A stretch of 64,000 nt of DNA from Shimia_B sp038528385. GTDB taxonomy: Bacteria; Pseudomonadota; Alphaproteobacteria; Rhodobacterales; Rhodobacteraceae. Below, piece by piece: positions 49,003-57,260 of this stretch. Below the pieces are notes generated by a model that saw only the letters and a program-made list of their open reading frames with translations, was not told the DNA's origin and searched no databases. The DNA lies in the NCBI GenBank assembly GCA_038528385.1, contig JBCBET010000002.1:248001-312000 (forward strand). The letters are read 5' to 3'. Position 1 is the first letter of the stretch; the number at the start of each line of letters is the position of its first letter. The translations under genes and the position numbers were made by a program.

Positions 49003-49482
49003 ATGTCGCGTACCGGTCTCATCCTTCTTCTCGTCTTCGAGACGATCTGCGCGGGGTTTTTCATCGTGGACATCCTCTCGGCGCTCCTGGGCATTCCGCA
49101 ACTGCCCTGGCGCGTTCACGAGATGGTGGAGATCGGCGCGGCCCTCGGCCTCCTCGCTGGGATCGGCGTCACGGGCCGGCTCTTTCTCCTCTCCCTGCGT
49201 CGCTCGGCGGCCGCCGAACAGGCGCTGAAGGCCGCCTCCGGCGCCTTCCGGGAGCTGCTGGAGGAGCGGTTCGAGGAGTGGGGTCTCACCCCGGCGGAAC
49301 GCGACGTGGCGCTCTTCGTCATCAAGGGCTGCCCCACGGCGGAGATCGCCGAGATGCGCGGCACCTCGGCGGGCACCGTGAAGGCGCAGACCGCCGCGAT
49401 CTACCGCAAGAGCGGCGCGGGAAACCGGTCGCAGCTCGTCTCCCTCTTCGTCGAGGATCTCATGGGCGCGCCCCTCGTCTAG
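49003..49482 (+). CDS. Membrane-anchored LuxR-type regulator
   Basis: A 159-residue protein with two N-terminal membrane helices (about 5-25 and 45-67) and a C-terminal LuxR/GerE-type helix-turn-helix at about 92-150 (LTPAERDVALFVIKGCPTAE ... SAGTVKAQTAAIYRKSGA). The order TM-TM-HTH means the DNA-binding part faces the cytoplasm, and no response-regulator receiver is present, so it would be a one-component membrane regulator. It follows the PepSY gene by 20 bases and probably regulates the same cassette; the signal is unknown. Confidence 0.82.
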   Translation: MSRTGLILLLVFETICAGFFIVDILSALLGIPQLPWRVHEMVEIGAALGLLAGIGVTGRLFLLSLRRSAAAEQALKAASGAFRELLEERFEEWGLTPAERDVALFVIKGCPTAEIAEMRGTSAGTVKAQTAAIYRKSGAGNRSQLVSLFVEDLMGAPLV

Positions 49483-49607
49483 GGCGGCGAGCGATGCGGG
49501 TTGCGGCCCCGCGGCGGGGCCCTGCAGGCGCCCTGACGCCCCGGTACGGGCGGGCAGGGCGGAACCCGCGCCGCCAGCGCGCCGTTATCTCGCAAAGGAG
49601 ACCGCCG

Positions 49608-49871
49608 ATGGCCCAGGACCGCCGCCCCAGCATCAAGGACGACGCCACCTACGACGCCCTGCGCAGCGACGGCCATTCCAGGGAAAGCGCCGCACGCATC
49701 GCCAATGCCCAGGCCAACGACGACATGGCCCCATCGGAAAAGGGCGGCAAGGCGGCCCCCTACGAGGACTGGACCCGCGACGCACTCTATGCGCGCGCGC
49801 AGGAGCTCGACGTCGACGGACGCTCCGACATGACCAGGGCGGAGCTCATCGACACGCTCCGCAGCACCTAG
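49608..49871 (+). CDS. Rho-N/SAP-like small protein (DUF7218-like)
   Basis: An 87-residue protein. The first half (SIKDDATYDALRSDGHSRES, then AARIANAQANDDM) and the C-terminal helix-extended-helix DWTRDALYARAQELDVDGRSDMTRAELIDTLRS look like the Rho N-terminal/SAP nucleic-acid-binding motif, a pattern I associate with DUF7218-type proteins. AAAGGAG lies ahead of the ATG. It may bind DNA or RNA. It is not clearly part of the Asp-rich cassette but lies right after it. Confidence 0.72.
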   Translation: MAQDRRPSIKDDATYDALRSDGHSRESAARIANAQANDDMAPSEKGGKAAPYEDWTRDALYARAQELDVDGRSDMTRAELIDTLRST

Positions 49872-49889
49872 ACGAAAGGGAGAACCTCC

Positions 49890-50084
49890 ATGGGCATCGA
49901 AATCGCGGGGCTCGGCGGGCTGATCCTTCTCGGCCTCAACCTCTGGGCGCTCATCTCCGTCATCGGATCGCGCGAGAGCACGGGGGCGAAGGTCCTCTGG
50001 TGTCTCTTCATCCTCGTGCTGCCGGTCATCGGCTTCCTGGCGTGGCTCCTCTTCGGCCCGCGCTCCGCCGCGCGCACCCCCTGA
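49890..50084 (+). CDS. PLDc_N-domain small membrane protein
   Basis: A 64-residue protein with two hydrophobic helices (about 10-26 and 34-52) and the sequence WALISVIGSRESTGAKVLW and FLAWLLFGPRS that marks the N-terminal domain of cardiolipin-synthase-like proteins, here on its own. Such stand-alone copies are common in bacteria and have no assigned function. GAGAACC precedes the ATG. It starts 18 bases after the preceding small gene. Confidence 0.8.
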   Translation: MGIEIAGLGGLILLGLNLWALISVIGSRESTGAKVLWCLFILVLPVIGFLAWLLFGPRSAARTP

Positions 50085-50091
50085 GCCGCGC

Positions 50092-51318
50092 TCACGCCGC
50101 CTGGAGCCGCCCGCCGTCGAGGATCGTCTCGTTCCCTGGGCCGGGATGGCGCGGGATAAGCAGCGACAGGATGAGCGAGACGAGCGCCATCCCCGCCGCC
50201 AGGAGGAACACCGCCTGCGGCGAAGCGAGCCAGAGATAGCCCAGCGCCGCCGGCAGGAAGACCGCCGCGACATGGTTGATCGTGAAGGACACCGCCGCCG
50301 TGGGCGCGATGTCGCCCGCCCCCGCGATTTTCTGGAAATAGGTCTTCTTGGCCAGCGCGAGCCCGAAGAAGATGTGGTCGACCACGTAGAGGAACGCCGC
50401 CACCGCCACGCCCCAGCTGAAATAGTAGAGCCCGCCATAGGCCAGGAAGACCGCCGCGAGGCCGGTATATTCGAAGGCCAGCGTGTTGCGCTCCCCAAAA
50501 CGCGCCACGGCCCGGCCCAGCAGCGGGGCCACGACGATATTGACCACGAGGTTGATGAGGTAGAGCGCCGTCACCTCGTGCACCTGAAACCCGAACTTCT
50601 CCACCATCATGAAGCCCGCGAAGACGACGAAGATCTGGCGCCGCGCGCCGGCCATGAATTCGAGCGCGTAATAGAGCCAGTAGCGGCGGCGGAGCACCAT
50701 CCGCTTGAGCTGCGGGGTGGGTGCCTCGATCTGCGGGAAGGCGAGGAAACAGTAGGCCGCGATGGCCACGGTGATCCCGCCCGCGGCCATGTAGACAGTA
50801 TTGTAGGAGAGCCCCAGCGCGTCCCAGGTGAGCACGATGAGGCCGTAGGCCACGAACGTCGCCGCCGAGCCCGCCGCCAGAAGCCAGCCCAGCACCTGCG
50901 GCGCGCGCTCCTTTTCGAGCCACTGGAGCTGGAGCGACTGGTTGGCGGTCTCGTAGTAGTGGAAACCGATGGAACTGAGGAGCGTGATCGTGAGGATCCC
51001 GCCGAGCGAGGGGAACTGCGCGGTGAGCGCGGTGGCGATGCCCAGCACCACGAGCATCACGAGCGCCAGCACCTGCTCCCGGATGAACACGATGAGCGCG
51101 ATGACGAGCACGGCCAAAAGCCCCGGCACCTCCCGCACGGTGTGGAGCCAGCCGATATCGGCGCCGTCGAAATCTGCCAGCTCGATGACGAAGTTGTTGA
51201 GCAGCGCCGACCAGACCGAAAAGCTCAGCGGCATGGCGACGGCCATGAGCACGAGCAGCGCCTCGGGGCGGCGCCAGATCGGCCCGGCCCTGGCCTCGGA
51301 GAGCGGTTGAAAACGCAT
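50092..51318 (-). CDS. MFS transporter
   Basis: A 408-residue integral membrane protein with twelve predicted helices. It lacks an obvious resistance signature; the middle stretch SIGFHYYETANQSLQLQWLEKERAPQV and FGFQVHEVTALYLINLVVN are of the MFS type. The ATG at 51318 is chosen because AAGGGGGG lies just before it; an in-frame reading further upstream is not transporter-like. The substrate is unknown. It is convergent with the PLDc_N gene (gap of seven bases) and divergent from the lipase-like gene. Confidence 0.82.
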   Translation of the reverse strand: MRFQPLSEARAGPIWRRPEALLVLMAVAMPLSFSVWSALLNNFVIELADFDGADIGWLHTVREVPGLLAVLVIALIVFIREQVLALVMLVVLGIATALTAQFPSLGGILTITLLSSIGFHYYETANQSLQLQWLEKERAPQVLGWLLAAGSAATFVAYGLIVLTWDALGLSYNTVYMAAGGITVAIAAYCFLAFPQIEAPTPQLKRMVLRRRYWLYYALEFMAGARRQIFVVFAGFMMVEKFGFQVHEVTALYLINLVVNIVVAPLLGRAVARFGERNTLAFEYTGLAAVFLAYGGLYYFSWGVAVAAFLYVVDHIFFGLALAKKTYFQKIAGAGDIAPTAAVSFTINHVAAVFLPAALGYLWLASPQAVFLLAAGMALVSLILSLLIPRHPGPGNETILDGGRLQAA

Positions 51319-51576
51319 GGCCCCCCTTAGGCCCGTCGCGGGGGGAAGGGAAGGTGCGCGGAATGCGACGCATGTGTGCGGGCCGCCGCGCCGGATGCGC
51401 TCCGAGCTCCCTTCGCCACACGCCTCCCGGCGCTGACTTTCGGAGGCAAGTGCTGTACCGTTCCAGTTGAGCCGCATCCGGATGAATTCTGCGTCCGGGC
51501 GAAGCTGCGGCGCGGCGCGTTTTAAGGCGCTCCCCCGGGCGGGCCGTCCGGCAACGATGATTTCGAGGACCTATCC

Positions 51577-52299
51577 ATGACACTCACGACCTACAGCCTG
51601 CTCGACGCGGCAAAGCTCCTGCAGGAGACCCGGAACGCGATCAAGGGCGGGCTCAAGCGCGCGCCCCTTGCCGATGTCACGCCCGCCGGGGCCAATGCGG
51701 CCGCCGGGCTCACGCGGGACAACATCCTCGTCATCACGGGCTCGCGGGGCGGGACGGACTATGCCTTCTACAACCTGCGCCCTCTCCGCCCGCTGCCGGC
51801 GATGCCCGAGATCGAGGAGATCGCCACCGCCGACCTGCCCAAGAAGGCCTACCACCAGGGGTTCCTCCTCCATGCCGCGCGGGTGAAGCGGTTCCTGGCC
51901 GGGCGGCGGCCCGACATCATCGTGGGCCATTCCCTCGGCGCGGCGTCCGCGCAGATCCTCGGCGCGCATTTCGAGGTGCCCACCATCGGCCTCGCCTCGC
52001 CGCAGGTGGTCAAACGCCGCTACCTCGCGCCCGCCGCCCTGCGCGCGGGGAGCCACCGGCAGTGGAACGTCTTCAACATGGCCTGGCGCAAGGATTTCGT
52101 GACGCGGGGCTACCGCGAGCTCGGCCTGCGTTGCCTGGGGCACCGCGTGGTGGTGGATACCAACGCGCCGAATTTCGGGATCGACCACTTCGTCTCGCAA
52201 TACGAGGACCTGATCGTGACCGCCCTCGATCAGCAATTGGTGGGGCTGCCGCGCGCCTGGCCCGATGCGAGCTTCGCGCAGCCCACGCGCCTGGCCTGA
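51577..52299 (+). CDS. Alpha/beta hydrolase, class 3 lipase-like
   Basis: A 240-residue protein. The elbow motif VGHSLGAASAQILGAH marks the nucleophile Ser near residue 115, and DNILVITGSRGGTDYAFYN and LASPQVVKRRYL are like lipase_3 or related thioesterase-type folds. His and Asp for a triad are possible (NFGIDHFVSQYEDL). No signal peptide. It is convergent with marR; the gap is three bases. A weak divergent promoter region lies upstream at 51319-51576. Confidence 0.78.
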   Translation: MTLTTYSLLDAAKLLQETRNAIKGGLKRAPLADVTPAGANAAAGLTRDNILVITGSRGGTDYAFYNLRPLRPLPAMPEIEEIATADLPKKAYHQGFLLHAARVKRFLAGRRPDIIVGHSLGAASAQILGAHFEVPTIGLASPQVVKRRYLAPAALRAGSHRQWNVFNMAWRKDFVTRGYRELGLRCLGHRVVVDTNAPNFGIDHFVSQYEDLIVTALDQQLVGLPRAWPDASFAQPTRLA

Positions 52300-52302
52300 G
52301 GC

Positions 52303-52749
52303 TCAGTCGCGCGCCCGGTCGAGCGTTGCGCGCAGCGTGCGCAGGAGCTCGAGCGTCGTGCCGAGCTCGCCCGCATCCATCGCGGGGAGGATGGGCATCA
52401 TGTCCCGGGTGACACGGTCCATGGCATCGGCGCGGAACCGGCGGCCATCGTCTGTGAGCCAGACCGTCTTGGACCGGCCATCCTTCGGGTGCGGGCGCGT
52501 CTCGATGAGGCCGCGCGCCTCGAGCCCGCCCAGCGTGTGGGTCATGGAATTCTTCGGCACCTGGAAGGCGCGGGCGATCTCGATCGGGGTGCGGCCCTCG
52601 CCCACGCGGGCGAGGTGATTGAGCACGCTGAAATGCGGCAAGAGCATCCCCTTGGGCAGCCGCGCCTCGAAGAAGGCGCGGGAGAGCTGGTTGATGATCC
52701 CGATCTCGTTGAAGAGGTCGAACACGGGATCGGGTCGTCGGTCAGGCAT
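52303..52749 (-). CDS. MarR-family transcriptional regulator
   Basis: A 148-residue winged-helix regulator. The DNA-binding part contains TPIEIARAFQVPKNSMTHTLGGLEARGLIE and the wing PHPKDGRSKTVWLTDDG. It is the second gene of the nitroreductase-marR unit and overlaps it by eight bases. A perfect 13-bp inverted repeat lies before the unit (53898-53935), which is its likely operator, so it should repress its own operon. The ligand is unknown. Confidence 0.92.
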   Translation of the reverse strand: MPDRRPDPVFDLFNEIGIINQLSRAFFEARLPKGMLLPHFSVLNHLARVGEGRTPIEIARAFQVPKNSMTHTLGGLEARGLIETRPHPKDGRSKTVWLTDDGRRFRADAMDRVTRDMMPILPAMDAGELGTTLELLRTLRATLDRARD

Positions 52750-53878
52750 TCACCACTTTCGCGTCGAGGGGCCAGCGCGGGCTCTGGGGCACATCCGGGC
52801 CATAGCCCAGGCGCGCCAACATTTGCACCGTTCCGCCCTCGGGCGCCAGCCGCCGGTGCACCTCAGCGTAGGGCCCGGCCATCTCCGGGTATTCCTGCAA
52901 GCCTTGGCTGAGCGGCTGGAAGCCCAGGCCCTGCGCCGTGGCGGCGAGGTTGGCGCGCACCCAGTCCGCGCCGGTGGCGATCTGGTCTTCGCGGGTGTTT
53001 GTCTCCGTCACGAGCCAGGCATAGCCCATGGCCGTGCGGGCGTTCTCGAGCACCGCGTTGCGCCCCTCCCGGAAGGACATGGAGGTGGTATCCATGAGCT
53101 TCTGTGGCGTCATCTGCCGGCCGAGCCGGGCGAATTCGATCATCGGGTCCGTGAGGTCTATCCCGTCGGGCTGCGCATCGGTGGCGCGGGCGCCCACGCG
53201 GAAGACATCGACGCTTTCCTTGAAGGTGCGAGGCGTCAGGAGCTCGATGTCGAGCGCCTCTTCGGTGAGCGCGCGGAACTCGGCGATGAACTCCGGCGCG
53301 GCGGAGGTGGCGCAGGCGGGCACGGCGGCCTCGATGGCCGCGAGCACCACGGGCGGGATCGCCCGGGCGGTGTCGAAGGGCTCCTTGAGCGAGCGGCGGG
53401 CGAGCACATGGGCGAAGAGCGGATCGGGGGCCGCACCCGTCTCCCGCAGCCTGATCACCGCCACGGGACGCGCGTCGAGGGCGGCGGCGTCCGAGCCCTC
53501 GGGAAAGAGCGTGGTCTCCGCCGCGAGGCCTTCTTCCAGCGCGGCCATGCGCAGCACTTCGAGGAAACAGCCGAGGCCGATGGTGATCTGGCGGCTGAAC
53601 GGGTCGGTATGCGGCAGGAGCTTTTCGGGGTTCACCAGCAGCGTGATCTCCCCCGGCGTGGCGAGGTCCACGAGCCAGGGCTGCTGGTTGTGCGGATTGG
53701 GCGCGAGAATGGCCCAGCTCAGCGCGCGCTTGCGCGGATCGGCGTAGTCGCCCGCCATGGCCCATGGGGCGGCGGCGGTGCGGGGGCTGCGGGTGATCTC
53801 GGCGGCGAGGCCGCTGCCGGCGGCCACGATGGCGCCGCCTCCAATGAGGGCGAGGGTTTTGCGGCGGGTGAGGGGCAT
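52742..53878 (-). CDS. Nitroreductase-family (Acg-like) Tat-exported protein
   Basis: A 378-residue protein with an N-terminal twin-arginine signal (MPLTRRKTLALIGGGAIVAA). The mature part resembles the Acg/nitroreductase FMN-fold family: APNPHNQQPWLVDL (residue 60-75), HTDPFSRQITIGLG, DTTSMSFREGRNAVL and AATAQGLGFQPLSQGLQEYP. Unlike standard nitroreductases, Acg-type proteins are built from two half-domains. It is probably periplasmic. GGAG precedes the ATG at 53878. It is co-transcribed with marR. Confidence 0.8.
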   Translation of the reverse strand: MPLTRRKTLALIGGGAIVAAGSGLAAEITRSPRTAAAPWAMAGDYADPRKRALSWAILAPNPHNQQPWLVDLATPGEITLLVNPEKLLPHTDPFSRQITIGLGCFLEVLRMAALEEGLAAETTLFPEGSDAAALDARPVAVIRLRETGAAPDPLFAHVLARRSLKEPFDTARAIPPVVLAAIEAAVPACATSAAPEFIAEFRALTEEALDIELLTPRTFKESVDVFRVGARATDAQPDGIDLTDPMIEFARLGRQMTPQKLMDTTSMSFREGRNAVLENARTAMGYAWLVTETNTREDQIATGADWVRANLAATAQGLGFQPLSQGLQEYPEMAGPYAEVHRRLAPEGGTVQMLARLGYGPDVPQSPRWPLDAKVVNA

Positions 53879-53897
53879 GGCGTATCTCCGGGGCATA

Positions 53898-53935
53898 TAG
53901 TTCAATATAGGTCTATATCGTACTATATTGAACTA
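53898..53935. promoter_or_regulatory. MarR-type operator: 13-bp perfect inverted repeat
   Basis: TAGTTCAATATAG (53898-53910) and its exact reverse complement CTATATTGAACTA (53923-53935) are separated by 12 bases. The AT-rich site stands out in this GC-rich genome and lies about 20-57 bases upstream of the nitroreductase-marR start, where a repressor would overlap the promoter. Confidence 0.85.
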
Positions 53936-54021
53936 GTAAAGCCCGCAAAGACAGAGCGCCGCGTTGCGCGCCCCCCCGCGCGCCGCTATTCCCACCTGCG
54001 AACAAAGGGATGAGACCGCCG

Positions 54022-55191
54022 ATGCCTGCCATCACCAACATCGAAGACCTCAAGCGCATCTACGCCCGCCGGGTGCCCAAGATGTTCTACGACTACTGCG
54101 AGAGCGGCTCCTGGACGGAGACGACCTTCCGCGAGAACGTCAGCGATTTCGACGACATCAAGCTGCGCCAGCGCATCGCGGTGGACATGACGGGCCGCAC
54201 CACGGCGTCGAAAATGGTGGGCCAAGACGTCGCCATGCCTGTGGCGCTCGCGCCCGTGGGTCTCTGCGGCATGCAGAGCGCGGACGGCGAGATCAAGGCG
54301 GCGCGGGCGGCGGGCAAGTTCGGCGTGCCCTTCACGCTCTCGACGATGTCGATCTGCTCCATCGAGGACGTGGCCGAGCACACCGAGAAACCCTTCTGGT
54401 TTCAGGTCTACACGCTCAAAGACGATGACTTCATGAAGCGGCTCATCGCGCGGGCAGCCGAAGCGAAGTGTTCGGCCCTCGTGATCACGGTGGACCTGCA
54501 GATCATGGGCCAGCGCCACAAGGACATCAAAAACGGCCTCTCCGCCCCGCCGAAGCTCACGCCGCAAAGCATCGCCAACATGGCCACCAAGGTGCCCTGG
54601 GGTCTCGAGATGCTGGGCACGAAGCGCCGTTTCTTCGGCAATATCGTGGGCCATGCCAAGGGTGTCACCGACCCCGCCTCGCTTAGCTCCTGGACGGCGG
54701 AGGCGTTTGATCATTCCCTAGACTGGGAGCGGATCAAGGAGCTGCGGAGCTGGTGGGACGGGCCCGTGATCCTGAAGGGCATCCTCGACGAGGAGGACGC
54801 CAAGATGGCCGCCAATGTGGGCGCCGACGCCATCGTGGTGAGTAACCATGGCGGGCGGCAGCTCGACGGGGCGCTCAGCTCCATCCGCATGCTGCCCCGC
54901 ATCATGGACGCGGTGGGGGACAAGATCGAGGTCCACCTCGACAGCGGCATCCGCTCCGGCCAAGACGTGCTCAAGGCGCTGGCGCTGGGCGCGACGGGCA
55001 CCATGATCGGGCGCGCCTTCGTCTACGGGCTGGGCGCCAAGGGCGAGCAGGGGGTGACGGACGCGCTCAGCGTCATCCAAAAGGAGCTCGACACCACCAT
55101 GGCGCTCTGCGGCAAGCGGGACGTGAAGGACCTCGGCCGCGACGTGCTGCTTTTGCCCAAGGGCTTCGAGGATCACTACCAGGCGGCGTGA
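54022..55191 (+). CDS. lldD: L-lactate dehydrogenase (cytochrome), FMN-dependent
   Basis: A 389-residue alpha-hydroxyacid oxidase-family enzyme. The catalytic His is in VVSNHGGRQLDGA, and conserved sites are VITVDLQIMGQRHKDI, ILKGILDEEDAKMA, and the phosphate site DSGIRSGQDVLKALALGA. It oxidises L-lactate to pyruvate and gives electrons to the respiratory chain. The ATG at 54022 gives the normal start MPAITNIEDLKRIY; a Met four codons earlier is the alternative. A sulfotransferase-like gene follows directly. Confidence 0.93.
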   Translation: MPAITNIEDLKRIYARRVPKMFYDYCESGSWTETTFRENVSDFDDIKLRQRIAVDMTGRTTASKMVGQDVAMPVALAPVGLCGMQSADGEIKAARAAGKFGVPFTLSTMSICSIEDVAEHTEKPFWFQVYTLKDDDFMKRLIARAAEAKCSALVITVDLQIMGQRHKDIKNGLSAPPKLTPQSIANMATKVPWGLEMLGTKRRFFGNIVGHAKGVTDPASLSSWTAEAFDHSLDWERIKELRSWWDGPVILKGILDEEDAKMAANVGADAIVVSNHGGRQLDGALSSIRMLPRIMDAVGDKIEVHLDSGIRSGQDVLKALALGATGTMIGRAFVYGLGAKGEQGVTDALSVIQKELDTTMALCGKRDVKDLGRDVLLLPKGFEDHYQAA

Positions 55192-55806
55192 ATGCTGATC
55201 TTTCACGGGCCGCGGCTCGTCGTCTTTTCGATCCCGCGCACGGGCTCCACCTCGCTCCACGAGGCGCTTCGGCCCCATGCCGACATCGAGTTTTCGAACC
55301 CGCCCCGGGAAAAGCACATGAACGTCTCCCGGTTCGAGCGGTGGTGCGCGCGGCGGGGCGAAAGCTATGCGGGCTATACCCGCGTGGCGGTGATGCGCGA
55401 GCCGTTGGCGCGGCTGGGCTCCTGGTACCGCTACCGGCAGCGGCCAGAGGTGCAGGGGACCGAGACCTCGACGGAGGATATGAGCTTTGCCGAATTCATC
55501 GCCCAGGGCCTCGACATGGAGGCGCCCGCGGCGGCCAATATCGGCAACCAGCACCGCTTCGTCACCCGCGAGGACGGAACCTTCGGCGTGGACGAGATCT
55601 TCTGCATCGAGCGGAGCGAGGTGATGCGCGCCTTCTTCGCGGGGCACTTCGGCGCGCTCACGCTGGGCCACCGGAACGCCTCCGGCGTCGCGCCGCTCAC
55701 CCTCTCTGCCGCGCTGGAGGCGCGTCTGCGCCGGGCCCGCGCGGCGGAATTCGCGCTTTATGCCAGGGTGGCGCGCACCGGGCGGCTCACCGTGACGCGC
55801 GGCTGA
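55192..55806 (+). CDS. Sulfotransferase-like P-loop protein
   Basis: A 204-residue short sulfotransferase-like protein. The 5'-phosphosulfate-binding loop VFSIPRTGSTSLHEALRP is at residues 11-28 and a later MREPLARLGSWYRYRQ (residue 65-80) corresponds to the 3'-phosphate-binding site of PAPS sulfotransferases. It lies right behind lldD (stop TGA then ATG), so it is co-translated. It overlaps the 3' end of an MFS gene on the other strand. Targets unknown; may be a carbohydrate or lipid sulfotransferase. Confidence 0.8.
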   Translation: MLIFHGPRLVVFSIPRTGSTSLHEALRPHADIEFSNPPREKHMNVSRFERWCARRGESYAGYTRVAVMREPLARLGSWYRYRQRPEVQGTETSTEDMSFAEFIAQGLDMEAPAAANIGNQHRFVTREDGTFGVDEIFCIERSEVMRAFFAGHFGALTLGHRNASGVAPLTLSAALEARLRRARAAEFALYARVARTGRLTVTRG

Positions 55807-56932
55807 GCGCCATGACGAGCGCGATCGTGCCGAGAACGCTCCCGCCCACCACGGCGTAGGCCACGCGGAGCGAGAAGAGCTCGGAGAGCCCGCCCATGAG
55901 GACGGGCGCGATGAAAAAGCCCGAAAACCCGATGACGGCCACCTTGGCGATGGCCTCCGTCCGGTGGCGCGCGGGCACGAGGCGCCCGACAAGGGCGAGG
56001 CCCAGCGGCCCGATGACCGAGACGCCGAGCCCGAGCACGCCGAAGCCCAGATAGGCCACCTCAGGGCTCGGGGCCAGGGCGGCGATGACGGCGCCGGAGC
56101 TCGTCAGGCAGGTGGCCACGACGATGACGGTCTCGTCGCGGAAGCGGTCCGAGAGGCCCTGCCCGCCGATGCGCCCGATGGCCATGGTGACGCCGAGCAT
56201 GACCGGGCCGAACGCGCCCGCCAGCGGGTCGCCGCCCAGCGTCCGCTCGATATGGAGCGCTGACCACGTCTCCACCGTGCCCTCGGTGAGAAACGCCGAG
56301 AGCACGATCGCCCCGCAAAGGAGCACGATGCCCCAGGGCATGCCCGCGCCGGGCTGCCCGTCCTCCTCGGGCTCCGCGACCGGAATGCGCAGGAAAAGCG
56401 CCAGCACGAGCCCCGTGACCCCCGCGAGGCCCAGCGCCACCCAGGGCGGCTGCGCGGCGTCGCGCAGAAACCCGGTCGCCAGCGCGGAGACGGCGTAGGC
56501 CACCGAGAACATCCCGTGGGAGACATTCATGAGCGTCCGCCGGTGCCGCGCCTCGAGCTCGCTCACCCGCGCGTTCATGAGCACGTCCGCGAGCCCGGAG
56601 AACAGTCCGAGAAGCACGATGGTGAGCGCGAAATGCACCGGCCCGCCCGCCGTGCTCGCGAGCCCCGGCAGGATGAAACAGACCGCGAAGCCCGCCGTTA
56701 CCCCCTGTAGCGCCCGCGCGCCGAGCCGCCGGTCCACCCGGGGCGCGAGCCACATGGCCGCCACGAGCCCGATGGGATTGCCCAACAGGAGAAGCCCGAA
56801 GACCGCGTCGTTCACGCCGAGCCCGCCCTTGATGTCGGGCACCGAGGCCGCGAAGGCGCCCCAGAAGGTGCCGAGCACGACGAAGGCCGTCGCCGGCACG
56901 CGGGCCAGCCAGAGCGCGGAGAGGATACGCAT
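55787..56932 (-). CDS. MFS transporter
   Basis: A 381-residue membrane protein with about twelve helices. Segments such as LGTFWGAFAASVPDIKGGL, the MFS loop LAPRVDRRLGARALQG and LNVSHGMFSVAYAVSALATGF (written here as NVSHGMFSVAYAV) fit the sugar or FucP/YbjJ-like major facilitator proteins. The ATG at 56932 is chosen; a GTG start 15 bases upstream is possible, since no strong ribosome site is seen. It overlaps the sulfotransferase gene tail-to-tail. Substrate unknown. Confidence 0.84.
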   Translation of the reverse strand: MRILSALWLARVPATAFVVLGTFWGAFAASVPDIKGGLGVNDAVFGLLLLGNPIGLVAAMWLAPRVDRRLGARALQGVTAGFAVCFILPGLASTAGGPVHFALTIVLLGLFSGLADVLMNARVSELEARHRRTLMNVSHGMFSVAYAVSALATGFLRDAAQPPWVALGLAGVTGLVLALFLRIPVAEPEEDGQPGAGMPWGIVLLCGAIVLSAFLTEGTVETWSALHIERTLGGDPLAGAFGPVMLGVTMAIGRIGGQGLSDRFRDETVIVVATCLTSSGAVIAALAPSPEVAYLGFGVLGLGVSVIGPLGLALVGRLVPARHRTEAIAKVAVIGFSGFFIAPVLMGGLSELFSLRVAYAVVGGSVLGTIALVMALSRASR

Positions 56933-57260
56933 GGCCCGCCGTCTCACCGAAGCTCTTCTGGCGCAACAGAAATCGGCGGACTGGGATCGGCGTCCACGCC
57001 GCGGAGGGGCTGCCGCCCCGCGGGGGGCCTTTCAGGACCTGCTGGCCCGTGTCAGCGCCCCGGGCCCCGGACGCTCCGGCGGGCAAAGTCCTGACCTCGC
57101 GGGCGGCACTGTCACAGGCCGCGCGGGGGGCGCAGCCACGCACCTCACAAGCAGCGTGACGAATTGGCCTTTTCAAGCCGCGCGATCCCCGCTATCCGGC
57201 GCGCTCCACGCGGGCGTACACCCTTGGAGGACGCCCGCCTCAACATGATAGGACATATCC
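56933..57260. other. Gap upstream of rplY with no gene seen
   Basis: The 328-base gap between the divergent MFS and rplY genes holds GC-rich sequence with an extended hairpin-prone part near 57000-57040 and the rplY promoter region; the ribosome site before rplY is AGGACA. No reading frame looks like a gene. Confidence 0.5.
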
